Program-made: the position numbers and the translations under genes
From: Bacteroidales bacterium
GTDB lineage: Bacteria > Bacteroidota > Bacteroidia > Bacteroidales > Lentimicrobiaceae
Assembly (NCBI GenBank): GCA_016788045.1
Contig: JAEUTG010000029.1
Coordinates: forward strand, 62,001-126,000
Length of the DNA: 64,000 bases
Direction: 5' to 3'
Shown: piece after piece, positions 45,015 through 53,605 of the stretch
How the letters are laid out: each line of letters opens with the position of its first letter
Numbering within the stretch: position 1 is the stretch's first letter
Notes under the pieces: model-generated
The model's database searches: none
Seen by the model: the letters and a program-made list of their open reading frames with translations, nothing else
What the model was told of the DNA's origin: nothing

Positions 45015-45898
45015 TGTTTTCTGGTTTTATGAATCAGGTATCTGAATATCATATTGAAAATCAGGATAATGATTAGCAGGAGGAAGGCCGCGAACATCAA
45101 CGCTGAGTCATACATCGGGATGGAGAGCATTTCACCGTAGTTGTTGGCAATCAGCGCTGGCAGCGGATAAGCCGCATCGAAAGGATTGCCCGATACTTTT
45201 ACAACATTGCCAACCACCATCATTACCGCGATGGTTTCCCCGAAGGCTTTTGCAATTCCGAGTCCGTAGGCTGAGATGATGCCGGGGTAGTTTCCGCGGA
45301 TTACCACGTGTTTGACCGATTCCCAGCGGGTAGCCCCCATTGAAAGAGAAGCCTCAATCAACCCGGCTGGTACGGTTCTGAACACCTCGATCAGCATATT
45401 CAGAATATAGGGGATGCACATGATGGCGAGCACGATCCCTCCTGACAGAATAGAGTACCCGGCAGAAGAGGTGCCGAACGCCGGTGCGATGTTGCCGGCA
45501 ACCAGCGGCACTACGATCAGCACCCCCCACACACCGTAGATCACAGAAGGCAACCCGGCAAGAACATCAATCACGGGATGCATGGTGCGGATCAGCCACT
45601 GGGAAGAAAACTGGGTAAGGTAGATGGCCGACAGCAGGCAAACCGGCAAAGTGAACAGAAATGAGAGCAGTGTTACATAAAGAGAGCCGGTTATGTAAGG
45701 CCGGAATCCGAACCGGCCTTCTGAAGGTGCCCAATCGGCTGAAAAAACCAGGCTAAAGAAGGATTGCTGATCGAACAAGGGGGAGGCCTTCAGGTAAAGC
45801 CCTGTCCCAATAACCAGCGGCAAAGCCAGAATGGTTACGAGGGAGGTGATCATCCAGAGGCCGTTTGCCTTATCTGCCAGTATTCGTTTCAGCAACAT
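45011..45898 (-). CDS. pstC: Phosphate ABC transporter permease
   Basis: A 295-aa inner-membrane permease, six predicted helices, with the coupling loop LIEASLSMGATRWESVKHV. It pairs with PstA to form the phosphate channel. Thirty-four bp separate it from pstS upstream. Length is typical of PstC. Confidence 0.94.
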   Translation of the reverse strand: MLLKRILADKANGLWMITSLVTILALPLVIGTGLYLKASPLFDQQSFFSLVFSADWAPSEGRFGFRPYITGSLYVTLLSFLFTLPVCLLSAIYLTQFSSQWLIRTMHPVIDVLAGLPSVIYGVWGVLIVVPLVAGNIAPAFGTSSAGYSILSGGIVLAIMCIPYILNMLIEVFRTVPAGLIEASLSMGATRWESVKHVVIRGNYPGIISAYGLGIAKAFGETIAVMMVVGNVVKVSGNPFDAAYPLPALIANNYGEMLSIPMYDSALMFAAFLLLIIILIFNMIFRYLIHKTRKQ

Positions 45899-45932
45899 AT
45901 GATCTTCAGATTTCAGCGGGTTCCGTTGTTTG

Positions 45933-46883
45933 TTACTTCAGCTTCTCCAGGTATTCACTGATTTTAGCCCCGTCAATAGGAACGTAACCGGCTTCGGTTA
46001 CATATTTCTGCCCGTCGGTAAGGCACCACCGGATAAAGTCAAGGGTAGCCTGTTTTGCTGGCTTTCCTTTGGCAACGAAATACAACTCGCGGGCCGGAGG
46101 GGAGGGGTATTTGCCAGTGGCAATGGCATCCAGCACGTCGTAAAAGTTTTCGTAAAAGGCTTCATCCGGATCAATGATGCGGTTGCCGTTGATGTCGATG
46201 GGGACCACCTCAATCCCGGGGCGTTTTTTGCCGGTAGTGATGTCGTACACATAGGCCGTATTGTTGTATCCGATACTCAGCTTGTCTTTTGAAACGGCTT
46301 CAGCAAGGCCGGGGTCGCCGTAAACACCGATTCCGGTGAGGTTCTCCTGTTTTCCACCCAGGTATTTTGCCCAGGTTTCGGCGGCACCGCAGGCATCAGA
46401 CCGGGTGAGAACCACCACTTTTGACTTTGCTGAAGCTGGCTTTCCGGTGTTCAGCAATTTGTTCCAGTCTTTGGGTGTGGCATCGGTGAATACTGAAGCA
46501 AAATCACGCTGCATCAGACCTTTCTGCCGGATTTCGGGAAGGAAGGGATTCTCAGCATTGATGGTAGGAATAACTGCATCAATGGTGAGTCCGACCCACC
46601 ATACCCCTTTGGCTTTTTCTTCAGCCGTTATTTCTCTCGAAAACATTCCCAGATCAACGGTTCCTGCCAGGGCATCGGCCATTCCTTTGCCTGCTCCGCC
46701 CCCCGAAACGTTGAAGCGTATATCCGGGTTAAGTTTCTGGTATTCTTCGGTCCATTTAACCACAAGGGGATAAAGGGCAAATGCCCCTGAAAGACTGATG
46801 GTCTGATCTTTCTTTTTCTGTGAGGCACAGGAAGCAGCCAGAATGGCTATCATAAGTGCCAGGGCGGTGATGTTTCTTTTCAT
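45933..46883 (-). CDS. pstS: Phosphate-binding lipoprotein
   Basis: A 316-aa solute-binding protein that captures phosphate and delivers it to PstCA. It has a lipoprotein signal (ILAASC with lipid Cys, then ASQKKKD). Binding motifs include SLSGAFALYPLV, VSGGGAGKGM and DLGMFSREI, followed by VVLTRSDACGAAETWAKYL in the second lobe. Only 3 nt separate it from the porin gene upstream, so the two are co-translated. Confidence 0.93.
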   Translation of the reverse strand: MKRNITALALMIAILAASCASQKKKDQTISLSGAFALYPLVVKWTEEYQKLNPDIRFNVSGGGAGKGMADALAGTVDLGMFSREITAEEKAKGVWWVGLTIDAVIPTINAENPFLPEIRQKGLMQRDFASVFTDATPKDWNKLLNTGKPASAKSKVVVLTRSDACGAAETWAKYLGGKQENLTGIGVYGDPGLAEAVSKDKLSIGYNNTAYVYDITTGKKRPGIEVVPIDINGNRIIDPDEAFYENFYDVLDAIATGKYPSPPARELYFVAKGKPAKQATLDFIRWCLTDGQKYVTEAGYVPIDGAKISEYLEKLK

Positions 46884-46886
46884 GAC

Positions 46887-48167
46887 TTATTTTTCCTGAT
46901 TAATGGTTTGCCGGAATAGTTCCGGGGTCAATGTCAGCTGAACATAAAAAAACTGAGAGAATTTACTGTCCGCAACCGATTGGATTGTTTCAAGGGTACT
47001 GGAAGGGAGGAAGAAGCAATAACCGTTTTCGAGTTCACCCCAGGCAGCAAATTTAAACCGGAAGATGAGGTCATTTTCAATGCCGATGTGTTTGTCAGCG
47101 GGTGTGGAAGGGTTGGTGCGGGCCAGTGAAAAGGCATGCGCAATGTTTCTCATGCTTACTTTGTCGCTGAACCGGTAATCAAGCCATAAGTAATAGTCGG
47201 CCAGCCCTCCCTGACGGGTATCCGTTGCGAAAGACCTGAAGTAATCCATATACCCGAAATAACGGTGGGTGTTGCCATAGAGAATGTCAAACAAATGGTC
47301 GGTCGAGCCTTTGGTTATTGTTTTGCTGTTGCCCGAAAGGTAGCCGAATCCCAGTCCCGGGGTAAAACGTTTCAGTCTGAACGAAACATCTGCGTCGGCA
47401 AGGAAAGCATTCACTTTGTTGCCCTGTCGGTTTTTGCCATACTGGTAATAAACATTGCCCCAGAAATTGATCGTTTCATTTTTATACTCGCTGTAAATGC
47501 CTGTGGTGTGCCTGAAATTCAATGGATTGGTAGTATCTGTTCTGGTAACACCTGTTGAAAGATGGAGCAGCGAAAACTTCAGGTTGTTGTTAAAACTGCG
47601 GTTTAACCAGACGAAGTTCAGTGATTTTATCCTGGAAGTGGGATAGGGATTACCACTCAGTGCATCGCTCAGCGTGTTCCAGGAGGCGCCGGCATGCAGG
47701 TTGAACTTGCCCGGTTTTAGCCTGACCACCAGAGCATCATAGCTGATTCCGTTCTGATTCCAGTTGCGGTCGCCCAGCAACCGCCTGTTATCGTACACCA
47801 GTTGCTGCCGGCCGGCAGAAATCCATGCTTTTGAGCCTATGCTTATTTCTGCATAGGCTTCGAAAAGATCGAGGGAAGGATTGTCACCGACACCGTTACT
47901 CATTTTGGCCTGATCACCCCAAAGACGAACATCCTGGGGGGTGAAGCGCAATTTCATGGTTTTGCTTTCATACACAAAGCTCAATCTGGTCCGCTGGGAT
48001 ACCAGAAAAGCAGGATCTGAACCCATGGCGGCCAGTTTCTGGTATCCGTCGCGTATTTCGGCACGACTGCGCAACTGGGTTTCAACCCTGAACTGGGCAT
48101 TTGAATCAAGACTCGCTGTGAATAACAAAGCTGACAGAGACAGCAGGAAGGCTAAAGGGGCTTTCAT
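46887..48167 (-). CDS. Outer-membrane porin (Alginate_exp-like) heading the pst operon
   Basis: A 426-aa outer-membrane barrel with signal peptide (1-25, ending DSNAQ). The body starts FRVETQLRSRAEIRDGYQ and has strands such as LRFTPQDVRLWGDQ and ISAGRQQLVYDNRRLLGDRNW, quoted in part, typical of the alginate-export-like porin family. Being first in the operon with 3 nt to pstS, it is probably the outer-membrane route for phosphate under limitation; this is inferred from position, as OprP/PhoE do that job elsewhere. A -7 box lies at 48190-48197. Confidence 0.8.
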   Translation of the reverse strand: MKAPLAFLLSLSALLFTASLDSNAQFRVETQLRSRAEIRDGYQKLAAMGSDPAFLVSQRTRLSFVYESKTMKLRFTPQDVRLWGDQAKMSNGVGDNPSLDLFEAYAEISIGSKAWISAGRQQLVYDNRRLLGDRNWNQNGISYDALVVRLKPGKFNLHAGASWNTLSDALSGNPYPTSRIKSLNFVWLNRSFNNNLKFSLLHLSTGVTRTDTTNPLNFRHTTGIYSEYKNETINFWGNVYYQYGKNRQGNKVNAFLADADVSFRLKRFTPGLGFGYLSGNSKTITKGSTDHLFDILYGNTHRYFGYMDYFRSFATDTRQGGLADYYLWLDYRFSDKVSMRNIAHAFSLARTNPSTPADKHIGIENDLIFRFKFAAWGELENGYCFFLPSSTLETIQSVADSKFSQFFYVQLTLTPELFRQTINQEK

Positions 48168-48189
48168 CGGGCAGAATTTCTTTACCCGA

Positions 48190-48197
48190 CAAAAGTA
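48190..48197 (-). promoter_or_regulatory. -7 box (TACTTTTG) for the porin-pst operon
   Basis: TACTTTTG on the minus strand, 22 nt before the porin ATG at 48167. I did not find a sequence I could call a Pho box upstream. Confidence 0.55.
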
Positions 48198-48298
48198 TTT
48201 TTATTTAATTTGCTGAAAAACAGTGTTTATGCGTAATAAAACCCTACGTCTAAAAGCGTATGGGATAGAACAGAGTGCCAACTTATGGGAGAAAGGAG

Positions 48299-48940
48299 TC
48301 AGACTTCGGCGATCCCGCTGCGAATCGCAAACATCACCAGTCCGGCGGTATTCTTCGAGCCGGTTTTGAGCAACAGGTTTTCGCGGTGCTTGTCGACTGT
48401 GCGTTTGCTGAGATTCAGAAGCGCGGCAATCTCCTGGTTTGAATAGCCCTGACAGATGCGGTAAAGCACCTCTTCTTCTCGACCCGTAAGTTCGTTTTTT
48501 CTCACAGGCACCTGCCTCCGGTTGATGCTTTTCAGGATGCCGTCGAGGATTTCAGGTGAGAAATAGTTATGGCCGGAAACCACGTTTCTGATGCATTCTT
48601 CCACGTCCTGTATGCTCGAGTTCTTCAGCATAAATCCCCGGGCTCCTGCCTCAATCATCCGGGTGTAATACTCCTCTTCGGCAAACATCGACAGGGCAAC
48701 GATTGCCAGATCAGGATACTTCTGCAGAACCTTTACAGTTGCCTCCATGCCATTCATAACCGGCATGTTGATGTCCATGAACACCAGACCTGGTTTATGA
48801 CCTTCAATCTGACGAAGAAATTCTTCACCATTGGCCGATTCAACGATTTCTGAGACAAACGGAAGGGGTTTCAGCAACATACCCAGACCCTCGCGGAACA
48901 GCTTGTGATCATCAACCAGAAATACAGAGAATGATTCCAT
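48299..48940 (-). CDS. NarL/FixJ-type response regulator
   Basis: A 213-aa regulator. The receiver domain (1-120) has LVDDHKLFREG, phospho-acceptor in LVFMDINMP, and the Lys in FMLKNSS. The LuxR-type helix-turn-helix (about 147-210) reads ELTGREEEVLYRICQGYSNQ with SKRTVDKHR as recognition region. It follows its probable kinase partner by 18 nt on the same strand, so the two form a two-component system. Proximity to the pst operon suggests, but does not show, a link to phosphate. Confidence 0.92.
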   Translation of the reverse strand: MESFSVFLVDDHKLFREGLGMLLKPLPFVSEIVESANGEEFLRQIEGHKPGLVFMDINMPVMNGMEATVKVLQKYPDLAIVALSMFAEEEYYTRMIEAGARGFMLKNSSIQDVEECIRNVVSGHNYFSPEILDGILKSINRRQVPVRKNELTGREEEVLYRICQGYSNQEIAALLNLSKRTVDKHRENLLLKTGSKNTAGLVMFAIRSGIAEV

Positions 48941-48958
48941 ACGAGTGCTCTTTTGCCG

Positions 48959-49918
48959 TTAATCTCCGTGCTGCTTGTCGCAGATGGTAACTTTAACCCT
49001 CATGCCTTCACGGGGAATACTGCTGATTTCAATGGTTCCGTTGAGTGATTTTATCCGTGATTTCATGTTGGCAAATCCCATTCCCGTTTCTGCAAGGTCT
49101 GCGATTGCCGGGTTGAAACCAACGCCATCGTCAAAGTATTCCAGGTGGAAAGTACCTGATGTCTCCTCAAGCGAAATGTAGATTTTTCCTGCTCCGGAAT
49201 GCCTTAATGAGTTGGTAATCAGTTCGCATACTACCCTGTAAAGTACAACTTCTGTGTTGTAGCTGTACCTGCGGTTGCCGGTATTAGTCTGAAAGTTGAT
49301 CACCGGGCTATCCTGGCTGCTGATTTTTGTAATGAAGGACTGGATGGCCTTGCTTAATCCGAAGTTGTTGAGAATGTGCGGGCTGAGTTTGTTGGAGATT
49401 TCTTTCAGCGATACAATGGATTCATCAATCAGTTTATCGGCGTTCGCCAGTATTTCTTTCTCTTCAGGGCTGTTTTGTCCCCGCAGGCTTCCTGAAATCG
49501 CCATCTTGACTGAAGAGAGGAGGGGTCCGAGCCCATCGTGCAACTCTGTCGAAAAGTTCTGCCTTTCTTTCTCTTCGGTTCGTAAAATGGCTGACAATAC
49601 GCGTGATTCATTTTCTTTACGCAGCTCGTCCATCCGTTTCTGAATATTGAAGATGCGCTTGATGAAAATAAGGCTTCCGAGCATCAGGATGGAGATCACC
49701 ACTCCTGTCCAGGTGCTCAGCATGCCTGATATAAAACTGCTTTCCTTGTCGAGTAGCTGGAAAAGTTCAAATACCCTGCGGAAAGCCATCAGCAGGAATC
49801 CTGCAGAAATCAGCCACCAGGCGATGTTTGTCCGGGTACGACGTGTCAGCGAAATGGCGATGATGGCCGCAGCAAACTGAAGAATGATGGAAAGGATAAG
49901 GGCTATTTTAACTGTCAT
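48959..49918 (-). CDS. NarX/DesK-type sensor histidine kinase
   Basis: A 319-aa kinase. Three hydrophobic helices (about 5-22, 32-50, 68-88) form a small membrane sensor with little periplasmic sequence. A coiled coil follows, then the HisKA_3 motif FSTELHDGLGPLLSSVK with phospho-His in ELHDG. HATPase_c ends with YFDDGVGFNP and GMGFANMKSRI. It sits directly before the NarL-type regulator gene. The stimulus is unknown; intramembrane sensing is likely from the topology. Confidence 0.9.
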   Translation of the reverse strand: MTVKIALILSIILQFAAAIIAISLTRRTRTNIAWWLISAGFLLMAFRRVFELFQLLDKESSFISGMLSTWTGVVISILMLGSLIFIKRIFNIQKRMDELRKENESRVLSAILRTEEKERQNFSTELHDGLGPLLSSVKMAISGSLRGQNSPEEKEILANADKLIDESIVSLKEISNKLSPHILNNFGLSKAIQSFITKISSQDSPVINFQTNTGNRRYSYNTEVVLYRVVCELITNSLRHSGAGKIYISLEETSGTFHLEYFDDGVGFNPAIADLAETGMGFANMKSRIKSLNGTIEISSIPREGMRVKVTICDKQHGD

Positions 49919-49962
49919 TGCTGCGGCTTTCTGGATTGTTTCCCGTTAAAGGTAACGTATTC

Positions 49963-51009
49963 TCAGATCAGTCCGAACCTGAAAATGGTTGTACTTTCAA
50001 AAGTCTCGCCCGGCTTCAGCCTGGTAGACGGAAAGTGCGGATGGTTGGGAGAGTCAGGGTAGTGCTGGGTTTCAAGGGCAACGCCCATGTAGCGTCCGTA
50101 GCTGACTCCCGCATGGCCATTAACTTCCGGAATGTAATAGCCGGTATATACATGCACCGCCGGCTGATCTGTAAATACTTCCACCTTCCGGCCGGAGGTC
50201 TCTTCCGATAACCTGGCGGCGAAGGTGAGGCTGCCAGCTTCGCTCCCAAGAGCAAAACCGGTGTCGTAGCCATCGGGCAGCCCGTCAATATCCCTGCCGA
50301 TGGTTTTTTCGCGGGAAAAATCGAAAACAGAACCAGTGATATCCTGAATATTTCCCGTGGGAATAAGGTTTAAGCTTTCAATCTGTCTGCTGCTGTTAAC
50401 CAGAAGCCGGTGCCCCAGTATATTCTCCCTGCAGCTGCTCAGGTTGAAATAGGTGTGGTTGGTCAGGTTAAGTATGGTTGTCTGGTCGGTGGTCGCTTTG
50501 AAACTGATGAGCAGTTCGTTCTTTTCTGAAAGCATGTATTTCACGGTTACTTTCAGGTTGCCGGGATATCCCTCTTCAAGATGCTGGCTAAGGTAACACA
50601 GTTCTACGCCTTTACCCTCCGGGTTTTCGATCATTTGTCCGTCCCAGACCTGCTTGTCAAACCCCCGGATACCGCCGTGCAGTGCGTTCCCGCCATTGTT
50701 CACGGCCAGTGTGTAAGTATTCCCTTCAAGGGTGAACCGGCCTTTGGCGATGCGGTTGGCATACCGCCCTGCGATACAGCCGAAATAGGGGCAATTCGCT
50801 ATATAATTGTCTGAAAGGTAATCGGCTGCACGGTCGAATCCCAGGGCAATTTCAGAAAATACACCTGAGGCATCAATGGTTCTGATCGATGTAATGATAG
50901 CCCCGTAGTTGGTCACCGATACCGATGTACCGTGACTGTTCTGAAAGGTAAATAACTTCAGTTCTTTGCCATCCGGACCGGTGCCCCAGGCGTTCGTTGT
51001 TGTGATCAT
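49963..51009 (-). CDS. galM: Aldose 1-epimerase (galactose mutarotase)
   Basis: A 348-aa cytosolic mutarotase interconverting alpha and beta anomers of galactose or glucose. Motifs: NYGAIITSI, RYANRIAKG, NGGNALHGGIRGFDKQVW (active-site His region) and NHTYFNLS; the acid residue is in LETQHYPDSPNHP-type sequence near the C-terminus. The first ATG at 51009 is chosen; the frame also offers a TTG at 51012. It is divergent from the GntR regulator, galK and sugar permease, so it belongs to a galactose locus. Confidence 0.95.
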   Translation of the reverse strand: MITTTNAWGTGPDGKELKLFTFQNSHGTSVSVTNYGAIITSIRTIDASGVFSEIALGFDRAADYLSDNYIANCPYFGCIAGRYANRIAKGRFTLEGNTYTLAVNNGGNALHGGIRGFDKQVWDGQMIENPEGKGVELCYLSQHLEEGYPGNLKVTVKYMLSEKNELLISFKATTDQTTILNLTNHTYFNLSSCRENILGHRLLVNSSRQIESLNLIPTGNIQDITGSVFDFSREKTIGRDIDGLPDGYDTGFALGSEAGSLTFAARLSEETSGRKVEVFTDQPAVHVYTGYYIPEVNGHAGVSYGRYMGVALETQHYPDSPNHPHFPSTRLKPGETFESTTIFRFGLI

Positions 51010-51025
51010 CAATTGATTTTTGCAG

Positions 51026-51033
51026 CAAAGATA
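51026..51033 (-). promoter_or_regulatory. -7 box (TATCTTTG) for galM
   Basis: TATCTTTG on the minus strand, 16 nt before the galM ATG. Confidence 0.5.
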
Positions 51034-51211
51034 TGATCAAAAGTTTGTTTCAGGGATGACGTTTTTATTAAATCATTTGATTCGGAATTTCTGACAAAGA
51101 AACCTCAGAAATATACAATCCTGTTCTAAACGGAATGGCTGTTTTGCTTACAGCCTCCCTGGAGGTAAAGCAGAATTTGCTGCAGTTTTGGTTTCAGATC
51201 ATGAAAATTCT

Positions 51212-51219
51212 TAGGTTTG
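51212..51219 (+). promoter_or_regulatory. -7 box (TAGGTTTG) for the GntR regulator
   Basis: TAGGTTTG matches TAnnTTTG and lies 46 nt before the ATG at 51266. With 51026-51033 it gives divergent promoters in the 256-bp gap. Confidence 0.4.
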
Positions 51220-51265
51220 TATTCGGGCTGGCTGATAAGAATGTCGGAACAGCAGCTGAAGGCAA

Positions 51266-52264
51266 ATGGATATCTTTTTTATCGACGATGCTGCCGGAGT
51301 TCCCAAATACCGGCAACTGATCAATTCGTTTTACGCTTCGCTGGAAGCCGGGCGTCTTCAACGGGGCGACAGGCTGCCATCGCTGAATGAAGTCTGTGCC
51401 GCGTATTCCCTGTCGCGCGACACCGTGCTTCAGGCATTCAACGAGCTGAAGTCACTGGGGGTTATCCTGGCTGTTCCCGGTAAGGGCTATTATGTTGACA
51501 GGCCCGAACTCAGGCCCGAACGCAATGTTTTTTTGCTTTTCGATGAACTCAATGTTTTTAAAGAAGATATTTACAATGCCTTTCTCGAACATCTGAACAA
51601 AGAAACAAGGGTGGATATTTTCTTTCACCACTTCAATCTCAGGGTGTATCATGAGCAGATTATGAATGCCGCCGGCAAATACAGCGATTACATCCTAATG
51701 CCGGCAACCTTCAACCACACGGCTGAAATTACTGCCCGCCTTCCGGCCGACAGGGTAATTATACTTGACAGGCTTAAACCTGAACTGCTGACCTATCCGT
51801 GTATTTATCAGGATTTTGAAGCCGATGTACTGGATGGTTTGAACGAAGCCCTTCCATTGCTGCTCAGATATAAGAAATTGATTATGGTGCATCCGGGTGG
51901 TAAGGAACCGGAAGAGAGACTCACCGGTTTCAGAAAATTCTGTTCCACCCATAACCTGAGCTGCAACGTGTTACGTAACACTGACAAATGCAAACCGGCA
52001 GCGGGAGAGATTTATCTTGTGGTGGCTGATCGTCACCTGGTTTCCCTGGTTAAAAAATGTGGTGAAGCCGGGCTGGTACTGGGTCGGGATGTCGGACTGA
52101 TTTCATTCAACGACACTGTTCTCAAGGAGGTGGTAGCCGGAGGTATCACCACCATTTCCACTGATTTCAGGGAGTTGGGCCGTTTACTGGCCCGGATGGT
52201 TGAAACCCGCACATACCGGCAGATCCGGAACGCTTCGGGACTAATTTTACGCAATACCTTATAG
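51266..52264 (+). CDS. GntR-family regulator with LacI-like sensor domain
   Basis: A 332-aa repressor or activator. The N-terminal GntR winged helix (about 10-80) has KYRQLINSFYASLEAG, LPSLNEVCAAYSLSRDTVLQAF and GVILAVPGKGYYV. The C-terminal ~250 residues form a periplasmic-binding-protein-like sugar sensor (LLFDEL, YILMPATFNH, GRDVGLISFNDT, GITTISTDFRELG), as in AraR-type regulators. Its position between galM and galK makes galactose or a relative the likely effector. Probable target: the repeat and inverted repeat at 52346-52369 over the galK transcription start. Confidence 0.88.
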   Translation: MDIFFIDDAAGVPKYRQLINSFYASLEAGRLQRGDRLPSLNEVCAAYSLSRDTVLQAFNELKSLGVILAVPGKGYYVDRPELRPERNVFLLFDELNVFKEDIYNAFLEHLNKETRVDIFFHHFNLRVYHEQIMNAAGKYSDYILMPATFNHTAEITARLPADRVIILDRLKPELLTYPCIYQDFEADVLDGLNEALPLLLRYKKLIMVHPGGKEPEERLTGFRKFCSTHNLSCNVLRNTDKCKPAAGEIYLVVADRHLVSLVKKCGEAGLVLGRDVGLISFNDTVLKEVVAGGITTISTDFRELGRLLARMVETRTYRQIRNASGLILRNTL

Positions 52265-52335
52265 CTGATTTCAACACACTGATTTAAAAAATCTTAAGGA
52301 ATGGAAAAATCATTCATTTCGTAAGATTAATCCCT

Positions 52336-52343
52336 TATATTTG
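52336..52343 (+). promoter_or_regulatory. -7 box (TATATTTG) for galK
   Basis: TATATTTG matches TAnnTTTG and lies 44 nt before the galK ATG, directly before the candidate operator. Confidence 0.6.
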
Positions 52344-52345
52344 CA

Positions 52346-52369
52346 CCTACCAGTACCTACCAGTTGGTA
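52346..52369 (+). promoter_or_regulatory. Candidate gal operator
   Basis: CCTACCAGTA (52346-52355) is directly repeated as CCTACCAGTT (52356-52365), and TACCAGTTGGTA (52358-52369) is an inverted repeat with a 2-nt centre. It overlaps the expected transcription start of galK, where a bound GntR-type protein would block initiation. Confidence 0.5.
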
Positions 52370-52387
52370 ACTTAAAAACAGCGAAAC

Positions 52388-53548
52388 ATGAATACAGAAG
52401 AATTGAAAAGCAGATTTATCGAAAAATATGGTGAAGGCCCGGTGAGTGGCTATTTTGCTCCGGGACGGGTAAACCTGATCGGCGAACATACCGATTACAA
52501 TGGCGGGTTTGTATTTCCATGCGCGTTGAGTTTCGGAAATTACGTCCTGATACGGAAGACAGACCGCAGTACTTTCCGGTTTGCTTCGCTCAACATGCCT
52601 TTTGAGGCAGAACTCAGTGCCGGAGAACTCACGAAACCGGTAGGGAAGGAGTGGGTAAACTACCCGGTAGGAGTGTTTGCACAGTTTCTGAAAAGGGGAC
52701 TGGAATTCAGCAGGGGGGCCGACCTGCTTTTTTACGGTGATGTACCAGCCGGCGCCGGACTGTCGTCTTCGGCAGCCCTCGAAGTTGCCACAGGGGTGGC
52801 CATCAACGATATATATGGATTCAACCTCGACAGGCTCGATATCGTGCGTATGAGTCAGAAAGCCGAACATGAATTTGCAGGGGTCATGTGCGGAATCATG
52901 GATCAGTTTGCTTCCGGTATGGGGAAAAAGGATCATGCCGTGTATCTTAACTGTGATACCCTTGATTATGAGCTTGTTCCGGTTTTGCTAAACGGGGTGA
53001 AAATAGTTATCAGCAATACCAACAGCCCGCATAAACTCGATTCAGGCAAATACAACGAAAGGGTGGCAGAGTGCCAGGCTGCCGTGAAAGCCATCAGTGC
53101 CCATAAACCGGTTACAGCATTGGGCGAATTGACGCCTGAAGAGTTTTTTAGTATAAGTGACAAGATTGAGGATGCTGTTGTAAGGGCACGTGCCCGTCAT
53201 GTAGTCACGGAGATTCACCGAACCAACGAGGCTGTCAGCTGTCTGAAAGCCGGCGATCTGATCAGGTTTGGTCAACTGATGAATGCCTCGCACACTTCAC
53301 TGAAGACTGATTACGAGGTAACCGGTCATGAACTGGATACCATGGTTGACGAAGCAATGAAAATACCCGGGGTCATCGGTACCCGTATGACCGGTGGCGG
53401 ATTTGGCGGATGTACTGTAAGCCTGGTGAGGGATGAAGCTGTTGATCATTTTATTACGTCTGTAGGCGCAGCTTACCAGGAGAAAACAGGACTGATGCCT
53501 GCTTTTTATGTAGCAGAAATCGGTGATGGTGGTAAGAAACTTTTTTAA
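52388..53548 (+). CDS. galK: Galactokinase
   Basis: A 386-aa GHMP kinase that phosphorylates galactose at C1, first step of the Leloir pathway. Motifs: GRVNLIGEHTDYNGG (substrate binding), GAGLSSSAALE (ATP loop), MDQFASGMG (with the catalytic Asp) and MTGGGFGGCTVSLV near the end. Length is typical. The sugar permease follows 57 bp downstream on the same strand. galT and galE are not in the window. Confidence 0.97.
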   Translation: MNTEELKSRFIEKYGEGPVSGYFAPGRVNLIGEHTDYNGGFVFPCALSFGNYVLIRKTDRSTFRFASLNMPFEAELSAGELTKPVGKEWVNYPVGVFAQFLKRGLEFSRGADLLFYGDVPAGAGLSSSAALEVATGVAINDIYGFNLDRLDIVRMSQKAEHEFAGVMCGIMDQFASGMGKKDHAVYLNCDTLDYELVPVLLNGVKIVISNTNSPHKLDSGKYNERVAECQAAVKAISAHKPVTALGELTPEEFFSISDKIEDAVVRARARHVVTEIHRTNEAVSCLKAGDLIRFGQLMNASHTSLKTDYEVTGHELDTMVDEAMKIPGVIGTRMTGGGFGGCTVSLVRDEAVDHFITSVGAAYQEKTGLMPAFYVAEIGDGGKKLF

Positions 53549-53605
53549 TAACTCCGGTGGGAATTTAGTCAGAAATCAGTATTCAGCTTGTTAAAACCAT
53601 TTGTT

